A stretch of 61,919 bases of DNA, from contig JAGBJT010000023.1 in assembly GCA_017934275.1 (NCBI GenBank), forward strand, positions 1 through 61,919, in the 5' to 3' direction. Below, piece by piece: positions 34,184 through 43,645 of the stretch. The position numbers and the translations under genes were made by a program. This stretch comes from Cardiobacteriaceae bacterium (lineage in GTDB: Bacteria; Pseudomonadota; Gammaproteobacteria; Cardiobacteriales; Cardiobacteriaceae). The notes beneath the pieces are model-generated. The model did no database searches and was not told the origin of the DNA. It was given only the letters and a program-made list of their open reading frames with translations. Position 1 is the first letter of the stretch. Each line of letters begins with the position of its first letter.

Positions 34184-35098
34184 ATGCAAGACTTTGCGCA
34201 ACAGTTAATAAATGGTCTCTCTCTTGGTAGTATTTATGCCCTCATTGCAATTGGTTATACGATGGTTTATGGCATTATCGGACTAATCAATTTTGCGCAC
34301 GGTGAAGTTTATATGATTGGTGCTTATACCAGCATTGTTTCATTAGTCGGATTAGGGGCTTTTGGGGTAAATACGCTTGCTTTTTTATTACCTCTTGCCT
34401 TTGTTTTAACTATTGTGGCGACTTCTGGTTATGGCTTTATGTTGGAAAGAATTGCTTATAAACCGCTGCGTAATTCTCCTAGACTTGTGCCTTTAATTTC
34501 TGCGATTGGAATGTCAATATTTTTGCAACAATTCGTTGCAGTTGGTCAATCAGGAAAAGATATTGCACTGCAACCGATAATGAAAGCCCGTTGGGAATTA
34601 TTCTCTGGAAGTAATTTTTCAGTCAATATTTCAGCTCTGCAAATTGTGATTTTTCTGATGACGATTATTTCGATGACGGCATTGCATTTGTTTATTCAAA
34701 AATCCAAAATTGGTAAGGCTTGTCGGGCGTGTAGCGAAGATTTACAAATGGCAAAATTGCTCGGCATTCATACTGACAGAATCATTTCCATAACCTTCAT
34801 TATCGGTGCGATTTTGGCGGCTGTTGCTGGAATGTTAGGGGCTTTGTATTACGGTGTAGTTAATCCGTTTATGGGATTTATTGCGGGAATTAAAGCATTT
34901 ACGGCGGCGGTTTTAGGTGGGATTGGTTCGATACCTGGAGCAATGCTTGGAGGTTTTATTTTAGGCCTGTCGGAGAGCTTTTGCGGAGCTTATTTTTCAG
35001 CTGAATATAAAGATGTAGTTTCCTTCTCTTTGCTGATTTTAGTTCTACTCTTCCGTCCAACTGGAATATTGGGAAGAGCGGAAATTGAGAAGGTGTAA
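34184..35098 (+). CDS. livH: Branched-chain amino acid ABC transporter permease LivH
   Basis: A 304-aa permease with about eight hydrophobic spans. NGLSLGSIYALIAIGYTMVYGIIGLINFAHGE (10-41) is the family signature, ACSEDLQMAKLLGI is the EAA-like loop that contacts the ATPases, and AAVLGGIGSIPGAMLGG follows near 245. It forms the channel with LivM. AGGAAAA lies 11 bases upstream. 49 bases separate it from livM. Confidence 0.95.
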   Translation: MQDFAQQLINGLSLGSIYALIAIGYTMVYGIIGLINFAHGEVYMIGAYTSIVSLVGLGAFGVNTLAFLLPLAFVLTIVATSGYGFMLERIAYKPLRNSPRLVPLISAIGMSIFLQQFVAVGQSGKDIALQPIMKARWELFSGSNFSVNISALQIVIFLMTIISMTALHLFIQKSKIGKACRACSEDLQMAKLLGIHTDRIISITFIIGAILAAVAGMLGALYYGVVNPFMGFIAGIKAFTAAVLGGIGSIPGAMLGGFILGLSESFCGAYFSAEYKDVVSFSLLILVLLFRPTGILGRAEIEKV

Positions 35099-35147
35099 TA
35101 GACTTGAAGAATAATCTAAAAAGAATACGGAAAAATAAGGATAAAAG

Positions 35148-36629
35148 ATGAAAAATATAGCTTCTAGGTTTTATAAAAGTTTATTTATTGCTTTAATTAC
35201 ATTTGTTATTTGCCAGCCGATATTAGGTATTCATATTGAACAGTCCAATTTAGGCTTATCCTTGCATTATAAATATTGCCCTGTTGATGGTTGTTCGGCA
35301 ATATTAGGAATGCTTTATTGTTTTATTGCAGCGGTTTTTGTTTTTATTGCGCAGTTTTTTATTAGTTTTAATTTAACGGAAAAAATAAAACTAATCGGAA
35401 AAAATAATGAAGCAAATATTTTTAGAAAAATCTTTCCGACCTTTTTATTTAATCAAAAATTTTTTGTAATTGTTATTTTAATTTTTGCACTGTCATTGCC
35501 GTTTTGGTCTTCTCGTGCGGTTTTAAGTATTGCAACTCTTGCCTTGATTTATGTCTTACTAGGATTAGGATTGAATATTGTTGTCGGCTTTGCGGGCTTG
35601 CTTGATTTGGGCTATGTCGGTTTTTATGCCGTCGGTGCTTATACCTATGCGATTTTGCAGCAGCACGGTATTGGTTTTTGGTCGTCTATTCCGATTGCGG
35701 CGGTGTTTGCAGCGTTTTTGGGGATACTTCTCGGCTTTCCTGTTTTGCGCTTGCGTGGTGATTATTTAGCGATTGTTACGCTCGGTTTTGGGGAAATAAT
35801 CCGCATTCTTTTGCGCAATTTGGATAAATATACGGGCGGACCTTACGGTATCGCGGGAATACCGTCGCCGACTTTTTTCAATATCAGTTTTGAACGCAAA
35901 GTGCCCGAAGGAATGCGTGGGTTTTCGGAAATGTTCGGGCTCAAATTTTCCAGTGAATACAAACTCGCGTTTATGTATTTCATCATTCTTTTGTTTTGTA
36001 TTTTTACGGTTTTCATCATTTCACGCTTGCGCCGAATGCCTGTCGGTCGCGCTTGGGAAGCATTACGCGAAGACGAAACCGCTTGCCGTTCGCTAGGAAT
36101 AAATCCGACGACGGTGAAATTGTCGGCGTTTGCGCTTGGAGCCTTGTTTGCGGGAATTGCGGGAGTATTTTTCGCGGCACGGCAAGGGCATATCGACCCC
36201 GAAAGTTTTAGTTTTATGGAATCGGCGATTATTTTGGCGATTGTGGTGCTGGGCGGTATGGGAAGTCAGCTCGGAGTAATCATCGCGGCGATTTTGCTTA
36301 CCGCCTTGCCTGAATTTTTACGGGAGTTTTCGCAGTATCGGATGTTGATTTTCGGTGCGGTGATGGTTTTGATGATGATTTGGCGACCGCAGGGACTTTT
36401 GCCCGTAAAACGCCCGAAACTCGCACTTGGCGGTAAAAAGCAAATTGAGCAAATGCTGCACGCTGCGGAGAAGAAAAAAATAGCGGAGAGCGTGGCAGAT
36501 ACGGATAAAACGGAAATTGCGGTGGAAAATGCGGCAGTAACGGATAAAGAAAGCGATAAAAACCTAAAACCAGCGATAAAAATCAACTTACCGCAACCGA
36601 AAAATAATCCTGACACGGGAGAAGCGTGA
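35148..36629 (+). CDS. livM: Branched-chain amino acid ABC transporter permease LivM with a long charged tail
   Basis: A 493-aa permease partner of LivH. Residues 1-115 carry extra N-terminal spans as in E. coli LivM; the core shows YVLLGLGLNIVVGFAGLLDLGYVGFYAVGAY (135-165), RLRGDYLAIVTLGFGEI and the EAA loop LREDETACRSLGINP. After WRPQGLLPVKRP (about 420) a charged, low-complexity tail of about 70 residues (KKKIAESVADTDKTEI ... INLPQPKNNPDTGEA) extends past the usual end of the family. AAGGAT lies 7 bases upstream. Confidence 0.95.
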   Translation: MKNIASRFYKSLFIALITFVICQPILGIHIEQSNLGLSLHYKYCPVDGCSAILGMLYCFIAAVFVFIAQFFISFNLTEKIKLIGKNNEANIFRKIFPTFLFNQKFFVIVILIFALSLPFWSSRAVLSIATLALIYVLLGLGLNIVVGFAGLLDLGYVGFYAVGAYTYAILQQHGIGFWSSIPIAAVFAAFLGILLGFPVLRLRGDYLAIVTLGFGEIIRILLRNLDKYTGGPYGIAGIPSPTFFNISFERKVPEGMRGFSEMFGLKFSSEYKLAFMYFIILLFCIFTVFIISRLRRMPVGRAWEALREDETACRSLGINPTTVKLSAFALGALFAGIAGVFFAARQGHIDPESFSFMESAIILAIVVLGGMGSQLGVIIAAILLTALPEFLREFSQYRMLIFGAVMVLMMIWRPQGLLPVKRPKLALGGKKQIEQMLHAAEKKKIAESVADTDKTEIAVENAAVTDKESDKNLKPAIKINLPQPKNNPDTGEA

Positions 36630-37393
36630 TGACAATTTTGCTCAACATTAAAGGACTAAAAATGCGCTTCGGCGGGCTGCTTGCGGTAAATGATGTGAAT
36701 TTTGCGGTGAAAAAAAACGAAATTGCCGCCATCATCGGACCAAACGGTGCGGGAAAAACTACCGTCTTTAATTGCATTAGCGGTTTTTATAAGCCGACTT
36801 CGGGGCGGATAACTCTGGAAGATCGCGATATAACGGGGCTTTCCAGCGACAAAATTTGCCGTGCGGGACTGACTAGAACTTTTCAAAATATCCGTCTGTT
36901 TTCCAAAATGACCGTGCTCGAAAACTTGCTTGTTGCCCGTCATAATCAGCTCAATCGCGGATATTTCGCGGGAATTTTTCGTAGCAAATTCTTCAAAGAA
37001 AGCGAAAAAAATGCCATCGTCCGTGCTCTGGAAATTTTGGAATTTTTTGGACTTACGCAACATTGCGATCAAGCAGCGGAAAATCTTGCTTACGGTAAGC
37101 AAAGACTGCTGGAAATTGCCCGCTGTCTGATGACTAATCCGAAAATCATAATTTTGGATGAACCCGCAGCTGGGCTTAATCCGCAAGAAACCGCCGCACT
37201 CGGTGAATTTATCCGCAATATTCGCGCCAAACTCTCTACCGCCGTTGTGCTCATCGAACACGATATGAATCTGGTGATGAATATCGCAGAAAACATAATG
37301 GTTATGGAATACGGTTGTCCGATTGCTTACGGCAATCCCGCGGAAATTCGCGCCAATGAACGGGTAATCAAGGCTTATCTCGGTGAGGAATAA
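36629..37393 (+). CDS. livG: Branched-chain amino acid ABC transporter ATPase LivG
   Basis: ATP-binding subunit: Walker A GPNGAGKTTVFNCISG (near residue 37), Q-loop RTFQNIRLF, the degenerate signature LAYGKQRLLEIARCL, Walker B IIILDEPAAGLNP, H-loop LIEHDMNLVM, and the C-terminal VIKAYLGE typical of LivG. The ATG at 36629 overlaps the livM stop (TGATG), with GGGAG 7 bases upstream; a GTG at 36626 is the alternative. Confidence 0.96.
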   Translation: MTILLNIKGLKMRFGGLLAVNDVNFAVKKNEIAAIIGPNGAGKTTVFNCISGFYKPTSGRITLEDRDITGLSSDKICRAGLTRTFQNIRLFSKMTVLENLLVARHNQLNRGYFAGIFRSKFFKESEKNAIVRALEILEFFGLTQHCDQAAENLAYGKQRLLEIARCLMTNPKIIILDEPAAGLNPQETAALGEFIRNIRAKLSTAVVLIEHDMNLVMNIAENIMVMEYGCPIAYGNPAEIRANERVIKAYLGEE

Positions 37394-37395
37394 AA

Positions 37396-38127
37396 ATGAA
37401 TAGTGCAGATAACAAAACCGAACCGATGCTCAAAATCGAGAAATTAAATGCGTTTTACGGTGCGGTGCAGGCTTTGAAAGATGTTGATGTCGAAATTTAT
37501 CAGGGCGAAATCATCACCATCATCGGTGCAAATGGTGCAGGAAAATCAACGCTACTCAACAGCATTTGCGGTAATCCCAAAGCGTCTAGCGGAAAAATTA
37601 TTTTTGAAGGTAGAGAAATAACTCATCAGCAAACGCATCTGACAATCCGCTCTGGAATTGCGCTCGTGCCCGAAGGTAGGAGAATTTTTTCACGGCTTAC
37701 CATCGAAGAAAATCTCGAACTCGGCGGTTTTCATCAGGATAAAAAAGCAAATAACGCGGAAATCGAGCGGATTTACACAATATTTCCACGACTAAAAGAA
37801 CGCCGCAATCAACGGGCAGGAACGCTTTCTGGCGGCGAACAGCAAATGCTTGCTATCGGTCGCGGATTGATGATGAAACCAAAATTGCTTCTGCTCGATG
37901 AACCGTCTTTGGGACTTGCGCCGCTTGTAATTCGGCAGATTTTTCAAATTATTGAAGATATTCGTAATAACGGTATCAGCGTGCTTTTGGTCGAACAAAA
38001 TGCTCATCGGGCACTTGCAGTGGCAGACCGCGGATACATTCTGGAAATCGGAAAAATTGTTGGAACGGATACGGGAGAAAATTTACTCAAATCCGATGCG
38101 GTGAAAAAAGCATATCTGGGAATGTGA
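37396..38127 (+). CDS. livF: Branched-chain amino acid ABC transporter ATPase LivF
   Basis: Second ATP-binding subunit, 243 aa: Walker A GANGAGKSTLLNSICG (near residue 46), signature LSGGEQQMLAIGRGLM, Walker B LLLLDEPSLGLAP, and the end DAVKKAYLGM typical of LivF. It follows livG after 2 bases and ends the operon. Confidence 0.96.
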   Translation: MNSADNKTEPMLKIEKLNAFYGAVQALKDVDVEIYQGEIITIIGANGAGKSTLLNSICGNPKASSGKIIFEGREITHQQTHLTIRSGIALVPEGRRIFSRLTIEENLELGGFHQDKKANNAEIERIYTIFPRLKERRNQRAGTLSGGEQQMLAIGRGLMMKPKLLLLDEPSLGLAPLVIRQIFQIIEDIRNNGISVLLVEQNAHRALAVADRGYILEIGKIVGTDTGENLLKSDAVKKAYLGM

Positions 38128-38155
38128 GTGCTAATAAATTTTTATTATTTATGGG

Positions 38156-38179
38156 ATAATGCGCGCGGCATTATTTTTT
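38156..38179 (+). terminator. Terminator of the liv operon
   Basis: ATAATGC GCGCG GCATTAT followed by TTTTTG, 28 bases after the livF stop and upstream of ptsH. Confidence 0.75.
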
Positions 38180-38214
38180 GCACGAATAAATTTAAGTAGT
38201 GGGGCAGGTTTTTT

Positions 38215-38475
38215 ATGCAACAACAGTCAGTAACTTTGCAAAACCCGACTGGGTTACACGCTCGTCCTGGACGGCAACTCGTTGAATTAGCAAAAAAATT
38301 TAATAGCGATATCAGGTTGGTAAAGGAAAATACTCGTTGTAATGCAAAATCATTGATGAAAGTGCTGCAAGCTGGTTTCGGTGAAGGTAGCACGATCACT
38401 ATCGAGTGTGAAGGTTCGGATGAAGAATTCGCACTCGCCGCTCTCGTTGATTATGTCAGCAATCTAAAAGAATAA
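38215..38475 (+). CDS. ptsH: Phosphocarrier protein HPr
   Basis: HPr passes phosphate from Enzyme I to sugar-specific or regulatory PTS proteins. His15 lies in GLHARPG, the phosphorylated site. Ser46 in NAKSLMKVLQ is at the position phosphorylated by HPr kinase in many beta- and some other proteobacteria; no kinase gene is in the window. 86 aa, normal length. GGGGCAGG lies before the ATG. ptsI follows after 21 bases. Confidence 0.95.
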   Translation: MQQQSVTLQNPTGLHARPGRQLVELAKKFNSDIRLVKENTRCNAKSLMKVLQAGFGEGSTITIECEGSDEEFALAALVDYVSNLKE

Positions 38476-38496
38476 TTTTTAAGTAAGCGTGCCGCA

Positions 38497-40218
38497 ATGG
38501 AAATATTGAAAGGTCTTCCAGTATCACAGGGGATATCAATCGCCACCGCTTGGCTTTATATCCCGAAAACTCCTGCGGTTGAAAGTCGCACCGTTAGTTC
38601 TAGCCAAGTTAAATATGAAATTGCTGCCTTCCGTGCAGCACAGGAAGAAGTTGAAGCACATCAACGCCGAATTTACGAAAAAACCTTAAAACGCCTCGGC
38701 GAAAAAAATGCGGAAATTTTTGCGGCGCATATTGAAATGTTGCGCGATGAAGAATTCGAAAAAGATGTGCTCAATTTGATTGAAAAACGCCGTTACACCG
38801 CAATGCGCGCCGTTAAGGAATATCTCGACGAAGCTGCGGCGATTATGCGTAACCTCCCCGATCCGTTCCTGCGTGAAAGAGCAGGTGAATTCCAAGATTT
38901 GCAAACCAATTTACTTCTTGCCATCTCTCATTTACCTTTTACATCGCTAGCTAAAGCTCCGAAAGATAGTTTAGTTATTGCCCACGATTTAACTCCCTCC
39001 GAAACCGCTTTGATTGAAACTCGTCATATCAAAGGAATTGTTTTATCGGCAGGCGGTTTGACGGGGCATGTGGCGATTTTGGCTCGCAATAGCGGGATAC
39101 CGTCGGTAATGGGTGTACCAGATGTTTTGGCGAAGGTTAAAAACGGTGATACCGTGATTATCGACGGCGGACAAGGTGAAGTAATCATCGATCCTGATGA
39201 GGAAACACTCAACACATACAGAGCAAAAAAAGCGGAAGAAGAAAAATTGCAACAGGAATATCGAGAATTGCACGGTACGCCAGCAGAAACCGTCGATGGA
39301 CAAAGAGTAAATTTATATTCAAATATTGCGTCGCCGAGTGATTTGTATTTGGTGGAAGAGAACGGTTCGGAAGGGATTGGTTTATTCCGCAGCGAATTTT
39401 TATTTATGAAATCCTCGGTTGAGCCAGGCGAAGAAGAGCAATTTGATGCTTACCGCAAAGTGCTTATTAATATGGGGGAGCGTCCCGTAATTTTGCGTTT
39501 GGCTGATATTGGCGGTGATAAAAATTTGCCGTATATCGACATCGAAAAAGAAGCAAATCCGTTTTTAGGTTGCCGTGGCGTTCGGCTTTATAAGAAATAC
39601 CGCGATATTTTTGAAACACAAATTTGTGCGGCTTTGCGGGCAGCGGTATCAGGAAATTTGCGCTTGATGATTCCGATGGTTACCTCGGTTGAAGAAGTGC
39701 TTTTTGTGCGCGAAGAAGTGATGCGGCAAGCGGCACGATTAAAACGGCTTGGCAAAAATCACAATGCGAATATTCCAATCGGAGTGATGATTGAAACGCC
39801 AGCGGCAGCTTTGATTGCACCACAACTTGCCAAAGTATCGAGCTTTTTTAGCATTGGTTCGAATGATTTGACGCAATATGTTTTAGCGGTAGATCGCAGC
39901 AATATTGCTTTATCGGATATGTATGACAATCTCCATCCAGCGGTGTTGCGTTGTATTAAATTAGCGGTTGATGCGGCGAAGAAGGAAAAAATCGAAGTCG
40001 GAGTTTGCGGAGAAATTGCAGGGCAAATGACGGCAGTTCCGCTTTTGGTTGGAATGGGAATTGATGAATTATCTATTTCTGGCAAGAGAGTTGGCGCGGT
40101 AAAACGCTTAATTCGCGGTTTGGATGCGGCTAAATGTCGGGGAGTTTTAGGACAAGTTTTAGAGCTGGATAACGGCAAACTGGTGCGAGAACTTATAAAA
40201 CAGGAGTTTTCGCTATAA
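38497..40218 (+). CDS. ptsI: PTS Enzyme I (phosphoenolpyruvate-protein phosphotransferase)
   Basis: Takes phosphate from PEP and hands it to HPr. The 573-aa protein has the helical HPr-binding domain, the swivelling domain with His191 in GGLTGHVAILARNSG (GGxTSHxxI is usual, so Ser before His is Gly), and the PEP-binding barrel with ADIGGDKNLP, GCRGVRLYKK, MIPMVTS, IGVMIETPAA, FSIGSNDLTQY and CGEIAG. Full length. No sugar-specific EIIA/B/C set accompanies it. Confidence 0.95.
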   Translation: MEILKGLPVSQGISIATAWLYIPKTPAVESRTVSSSQVKYEIAAFRAAQEEVEAHQRRIYEKTLKRLGEKNAEIFAAHIEMLRDEEFEKDVLNLIEKRRYTAMRAVKEYLDEAAAIMRNLPDPFLRERAGEFQDLQTNLLLAISHLPFTSLAKAPKDSLVIAHDLTPSETALIETRHIKGIVLSAGGLTGHVAILARNSGIPSVMGVPDVLAKVKNGDTVIIDGGQGEVIIDPDEETLNTYRAKKAEEEKLQQEYRELHGTPAETVDGQRVNLYSNIASPSDLYLVEENGSEGIGLFRSEFLFMKSSVEPGEEEQFDAYRKVLINMGERPVILRLADIGGDKNLPYIDIEKEANPFLGCRGVRLYKKYRDIFETQICAALRAAVSGNLRLMIPMVTSVEEVLFVREEVMRQAARLKRLGKNHNANIPIGVMIETPAAALIAPQLAKVSSFFSIGSNDLTQYVLAVDRSNIALSDMYDNLHPAVLRCIKLAVDAAKKEKIEVGVCGEIAGQMTAVPLLVGMGIDELSISGKRVGAVKRLIRGLDAAKCRGVLGQVLELDNGKLVRELIKQEFSL

Positions 40219-40229
40219 ATTTTTGAGAT

Positions 40230-40258
40230 AACCGCCCAAGTTCTGGCGGTTTTTTTAA
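40230..40258 (+). terminator. Terminator after ptsI
   Basis: ACCGCC CAAGTTCT GGCGGT followed by TTTTTTAATT. It starts 12 bases after the ptsI stop codon. Confidence 0.85.
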
Positions 40259-40261
40259 TTT

Positions 40262-40879
40262 GTGCATAAAAAAATGGAAGTTATTTATAAATTTTTCGGT
40301 CGTCGGCGGTTTTTATCTAATGATTACAAAACTGCGATTTCTTATAACGGACTTACTTATCAAAACGCAGAAAGTGCTTTTCAGGCGCAAAAATGTTTGG
40401 AAAGAGCTTATGAATTTGTTGGATTGCGCCCGAATGAGGCGATTGCGTTGGGTAATACGGTTGAGTTGCGGACAGATTGGGATAAAGTCCGCGATGGTGT
40501 GATGTATGAAATTGTCCGCTGTAAATTCGTGCAGAACTCAAAAATTCGTCGGCAGTTGGTGGATACGGCAGGAAGTGAGATTGTGTGGAGCAATTTCTGT
40601 CATGAAAATCATTTTGGCGATTGCAGTTGTGAAAAATGTGCTGAAATCAAAGGCGAGAATATTCTGGGAAATATTTTGATGATTTTGCGTCAGGAATTTA
40701 TTGACGGTTTTTTGACGACTTCTCCGCATTCTTCGTTAGTTTTTTCGGACAATGTTGATTACCGTGATGACTATTACTTCAATGCTTTTTCAAAAACTGC
40801 CATATTGAAAGGCGAAACATTTGCGGTAAATCGTGCGGATTATCAAAATGATGATGCCGAAGATATAGAAGCAAAATAA
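40262..40879 (+). CDS. NADAR-domain protein (YbiA-like N-glycosidase family)
   Basis: The NADAR signature is clear: FFGRRRFLSNDYKTAI (about 11-26), YNGLTYQNAESAFQAQKC, ALGNTVELRTDWDKVRDGVMYEIVRCKFVQN and LVDTAGSEIVWSN. Family members hydrolyse N-glycosidic bonds of reactive early riboflavin intermediates or of ADP-ribosylated bases and NAD-derived molecules; some sit in defence or toxin systems. Here it stands alone between ptsI and cysS. 205 aa from a GTG; an ATG at 40274 (MEVIYKF) is an alternative start. Confidence 0.82.
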   Translation: MHKKMEVIYKFFGRRRFLSNDYKTAISYNGLTYQNAESAFQAQKCLERAYEFVGLRPNEAIALGNTVELRTDWDKVRDGVMYEIVRCKFVQNSKIRRQLVDTAGSEIVWSNFCHENHFGDCSCEKCAEIKGENILGNILMILRQEFIDGFLTTSPHSSLVFSDNVDYRDDYYFNAFSKTAILKGETFAVNRADYQNDDAEDIEAK

Positions 40880-40902
40880 CATAACGGTTAATTAGGAAGA
40901 AA

Positions 40903-40933
40903 TAAAAAAGCGGTTTGTTTGACCGCTTTTTTA
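40903..40933. terminator. Bidirectional terminator between the NADAR gene and cysS
   Basis: AAAAAAGCGGT and ACCGCTTTTTT pair around TTGTTTG, giving T runs on both strands for the two converging genes. Confidence 0.85.
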
Positions 40934-40949
40934 TTTATTTGAAGTTTTT

Positions 40950-42338
40950 TTACAACCATTTCCATTCTGTGCCAGCAGCAGTATCTTTTATTTCCACTCC
41001 CTGTTCTTTTAGTTGATTGCGGATTTCATCGGCGCGAGTGAAATTTTTTTCTTTTTTCGCGGCGAGGCGTTCGCTAATTAGCTGATTTATTTCATCTTCT
41101 GTGATGGAATTGTTTTTACTTTCGCCTTTTAGCCAAGTTTCAGCATTGCCTTGCAAAATGCCGATTTTTGCGCCTAATGTTTTGAGTATTGCTGCGAATT
41201 CACTGCTTGTTTTATCGTTATTTTTATTTGCTTCTTTGGCGATTTCGAATAAGACGGCTAATGCTTTTGGGGTATTGAGGTCGTCGTTGAGAGCTTCTAA
41301 AAATTTTTCTTCATATTTTTTATAGCTTTCCGTATCCGTTACCGTTACCGCATCATCATTGAGTTGAGAGATTGCGCTGTAAAGCCGTGTCAATGCTTTT
41401 TTGGCTTCTTGTAATCCTTCTTCGCTGTAATTTAGCGGTGCGCGGTAATGAGTTTGCAGAATGAAAAATCGTAGCGTTTCGCCGTCGAATTTTTCCAGCA
41501 CTTCGCGGACGGTAAAAAAATTGCCGAGAGATTTGCTCATTTTTTCGTCGTTGATTTGCACGAAGCCGTTATGTAGCCAGAAATTTACAGTTTTTTTGCC
41601 GAAAAATGCTTCGCTTTGGGCGATTTCGCATTCGTGGTGAGGAAATTTCAGATCGTTGCCGCCGCCGTGAATGTCAAAATGTGCGCCGAGTTCTTTGCCT
41701 GACATCGCCGAACATTCGATATGCCAACCTGGTCTGCCGTCGCCGAACGGGCTTTGCCAGAACGGTTCGTTAGCTTTTTTTGCTTTCCAGAGCACGAAAT
41801 CGAGAGGATTTTCCTTTTCTTCATTGAGTGCGATGCGTGCTCCGACTTGTAAATCTTCTAATTTACGGTGTGCGAGTTTGCCGTAGTCTTGAAATTTATT
41901 TACATGGTAATACACATCGCCATTGTTAGCTCGGTAAGCATAACCAAGTTGTAATAATTTTTCGATTATTTTGATAATCTCGGGAATATATTCGGTGGCG
42001 CGGGGTTCGAAATTTGGCGGCGTGCAGAGTAGGGAATGTTCATCTGCTTTCATTTCTTGGATAAATTTTTCGGTAAGCTGCTTGACATCGATATTGCTTT
42101 CTGCCGCTCTTTTGATGATTTTGTCATCGATATCGGTGATATTGCGGACATATTTCAATTTGTATCCTAAATTGCGCAAATGACGGGCGAGAATATCGAA
42201 AACCACCATTACTCTGGCGTGTCCGATATGACAATAGTCATACACTGTCATTCCACAGACATACATTCCGACTTCTGGTGGATTGATTGCTTGAAATTCT
42301 TCTTTTTTACCGCTCAAACTATTGTAGAGATGAAGCAT
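40950..42338 (-). CDS. cysS: Cysteinyl-tRNA synthetase
   Basis: Charges tRNA-Cys. The 462-aa class I synthetase shows the zinc/HIGH region YVCGMTVYDYCHIGHARVMV (26-45), GWHIECSAM (with zinc-site Cys), DIHGGGNDLKFPHHE and the KMSKS loop EKMSKSLGNFF. The C-terminal DALR and anticodon-binding parts are complete (EIKDTAAGTEWKWL). The gene is monocistronic and converges on the NADAR gene. Confidence 0.97.
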   Translation of the reverse strand: MLHLYNSLSGKKEEFQAINPPEVGMYVCGMTVYDYCHIGHARVMVVFDILARHLRNLGYKLKYVRNITDIDDKIIKRAAESNIDVKQLTEKFIQEMKADEHSLLCTPPNFEPRATEYIPEIIKIIEKLLQLGYAYRANNGDVYYHVNKFQDYGKLAHRKLEDLQVGARIALNEEKENPLDFVLWKAKKANEPFWQSPFGDGRPGWHIECSAMSGKELGAHFDIHGGGNDLKFPHHECEIAQSEAFFGKKTVNFWLHNGFVQINDEKMSKSLGNFFTVREVLEKFDGETLRFFILQTHYRAPLNYSEEGLQEAKKALTRLYSAISQLNDDAVTVTDTESYKKYEEKFLEALNDDLNTPKALAVLFEIAKEANKNNDKTSSEFAAILKTLGAKIGILQGNAETWLKGESKNNSITEDEINQLISERLAAKKEKNFTRADEIRNQLKEQGVEIKDTAAGTEWKWL

Positions 42339-42400
42339 TTTATTCCCCTAAAATTATATTTTAATGCCGTTGTGCTTATTTTAACCGCTGCGATAATGAC

Positions 42401-42429
42401 TTGAAAGCCTGCTTGAATTATTGTATTAT
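42401..42429 (+). promoter_or_regulatory. Sigma-70 promoter of the periplasmic cyclophilin gene
   Basis: TTGAAA (42401-42406), a 17-base spacer and TATTAT (42424-42429) lie 28 bases before the ATG at 42457. Confidence 0.6.
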
Positions 42430-42456
42430 GCGGTTTTTAACCGAAGAGTGTATTTT

Positions 42457-43023
42457 ATGAAAAAACTTTTTTATTTAATTGCAATTTTCTTTTCTTATTT
42501 GGCATTTTCTGCACCGACAGTAGAAATAAAAACTACGCAAGGTGATATTTTATTAGAGCTAGATGCGCAAAAAGCACCGAAGACAGTAGAAAATTTTCTA
42601 TCCTATGTTGAAAAAGAATTTTATGACGGAACAATTTTTCATCGTGTAATTAAAGATTTTATGATTCAAGGCGGTGGATTTGATACCAAATTAACTAAAA
42701 AAGCTACCGAAAAACCGATTGAAAATGAAGCAAATAATGGCTTAAAAAATGAACGAGGAACGATAGCAATGGCGAGAACGCAAGATCCAAATTCCGCGAC
42801 TTCGCAGTTTTTTATCAACCAAAAAGATAACGATTTTCTTGATTACAGCGCGGATAATGTCGGATATGCTGTGTTTGGAAAAGTGGTTAAAGGAATTGAA
42901 GTTGTCGATAAAATTGCCGCAGTTGAAACTGGTAGAACAAAAGGTATGAAAGATGTGCCGAAAGAAGCGGTGATTATTCAATCAATCCGTGTTATAAAAG
43001 ATGCGGAAAGAAATAAAGAATAA
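42457..43023 (+). CDS. ppiA: Periplasmic peptidyl-prolyl cis-trans isomerase (PpiA-like)
   Basis: Cyclophilin that speeds proline isomerisation in exported proteins. A signal peptide ends near residue 18 (AFSA). The catalytic core shows [38 protein letters not shown] and YAVFGKVVKGIEVVDKI. The ATG at 42457 starts the signal peptide directly; the longer frame from 42421 would put the promoter inside the gene. 188 aa. A cytoplasmic paralogue follows. Confidence 0.93.
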   Translation: MKKLFYLIAIFFSYLAFSAPTVEIKTTQGDILLELDAQKAPKTVENFLSYVEKEFYDGTIFHRVIKDFMIQGGGFDTKLTKKATEKPIENEANNGLKNERGTIAMARTQDPNSATSQFFINQKDNDFLDYSADNVGYAVFGKVVKGIEVVDKIAAVETGRTKGMKDVPKEAVIIQSIRVIKDAERNKE

Positions 43024-43095
43024 GTTATTTTTCAAGCCGATTTTTAAGTAAATATTTAGTAAATTTTTAAGTTGTTTATTATTGGAGACGCAAAA

Positions 43096-43587
43096 ATGAT
43101 TAAATTAACAACCAATAAAGGTGTAATTGAAATTGAATTAGACTTCGAAAAAGCACCGAATACTGCAAAAAATTTTCAACAATATGTTGAAGATGGTTTT
43201 TATAACGGGGTTATTTTTCACCGTGTAATTCCTGGATTTATGGTGCAAGGTGGCGGAATGACTTCGGGAATGCAGGAAAAAGAAACTCGCGAGCCAATTC
43301 AAAATGAGGCAGATAACGGTTTGAAAAACACTCGCGGCACGATTGCTATGGCGCGGACTTCCGAACCGCATTCAGCAAGTGCGCAATTTTTTATCAATTT
43401 AGTTGATAACAACTTTTTGAATTTCACCGCGAAAACCGCGCAAGGTTGGGGTTATGCGGTGTTTGGAAAAGTTACTTCGGGAATGGAAGTAGTTGATGAA
43501 ATTGCCAAAGTGAAAACAGGGCAATTTGGCTACTATTCCGATGTTCCGCTAGAAGAAATTGTGATTGAAAAAGCGGAAGTGATTTGA
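43096..43587 (+). CDS. ppiB: Cytoplasmic peptidyl-prolyl cis-trans isomerase (PpiB-like)
   Basis: Cyclophilin paralogue without signal peptide: [58 protein letters not shown]. The ATG at 43096 follows GGAG by 9 bases, which decides against the in-frame upstream start at 43072. 163 aa, full length. It arose from or shares ancestry with the preceding gene, a common tandem arrangement. Confidence 0.95.
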   Translation: MIKLTTNKGVIEIELDFEKAPNTAKNFQQYVEDGFYNGVIFHRVIPGFMVQGGGMTSGMQEKETREPIQNEADNGLKNTRGTIAMARTSEPHSASAQFFINLVDNNFLNFTAKTAQGWGYAVFGKVTSGMEVVDEIAKVKTGQFGYYSDVPLEEIVIEKAEVI

Positions 43588-43600
43588 TTTTTTAATGCGA

Positions 43601-43629
43601 AATGCCCTAGATTTTTAGGGCATTTTTTT
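43601..43629 (+). terminator. Terminator after ppiB
   Basis: AATGCCCTA GATTT TTAGGGCATT followed by TTTTT. It starts 14 bases after the stop codon. Confidence 0.85.
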
Positions 43630-43645
43630 ATAAATGAGATAAAAA

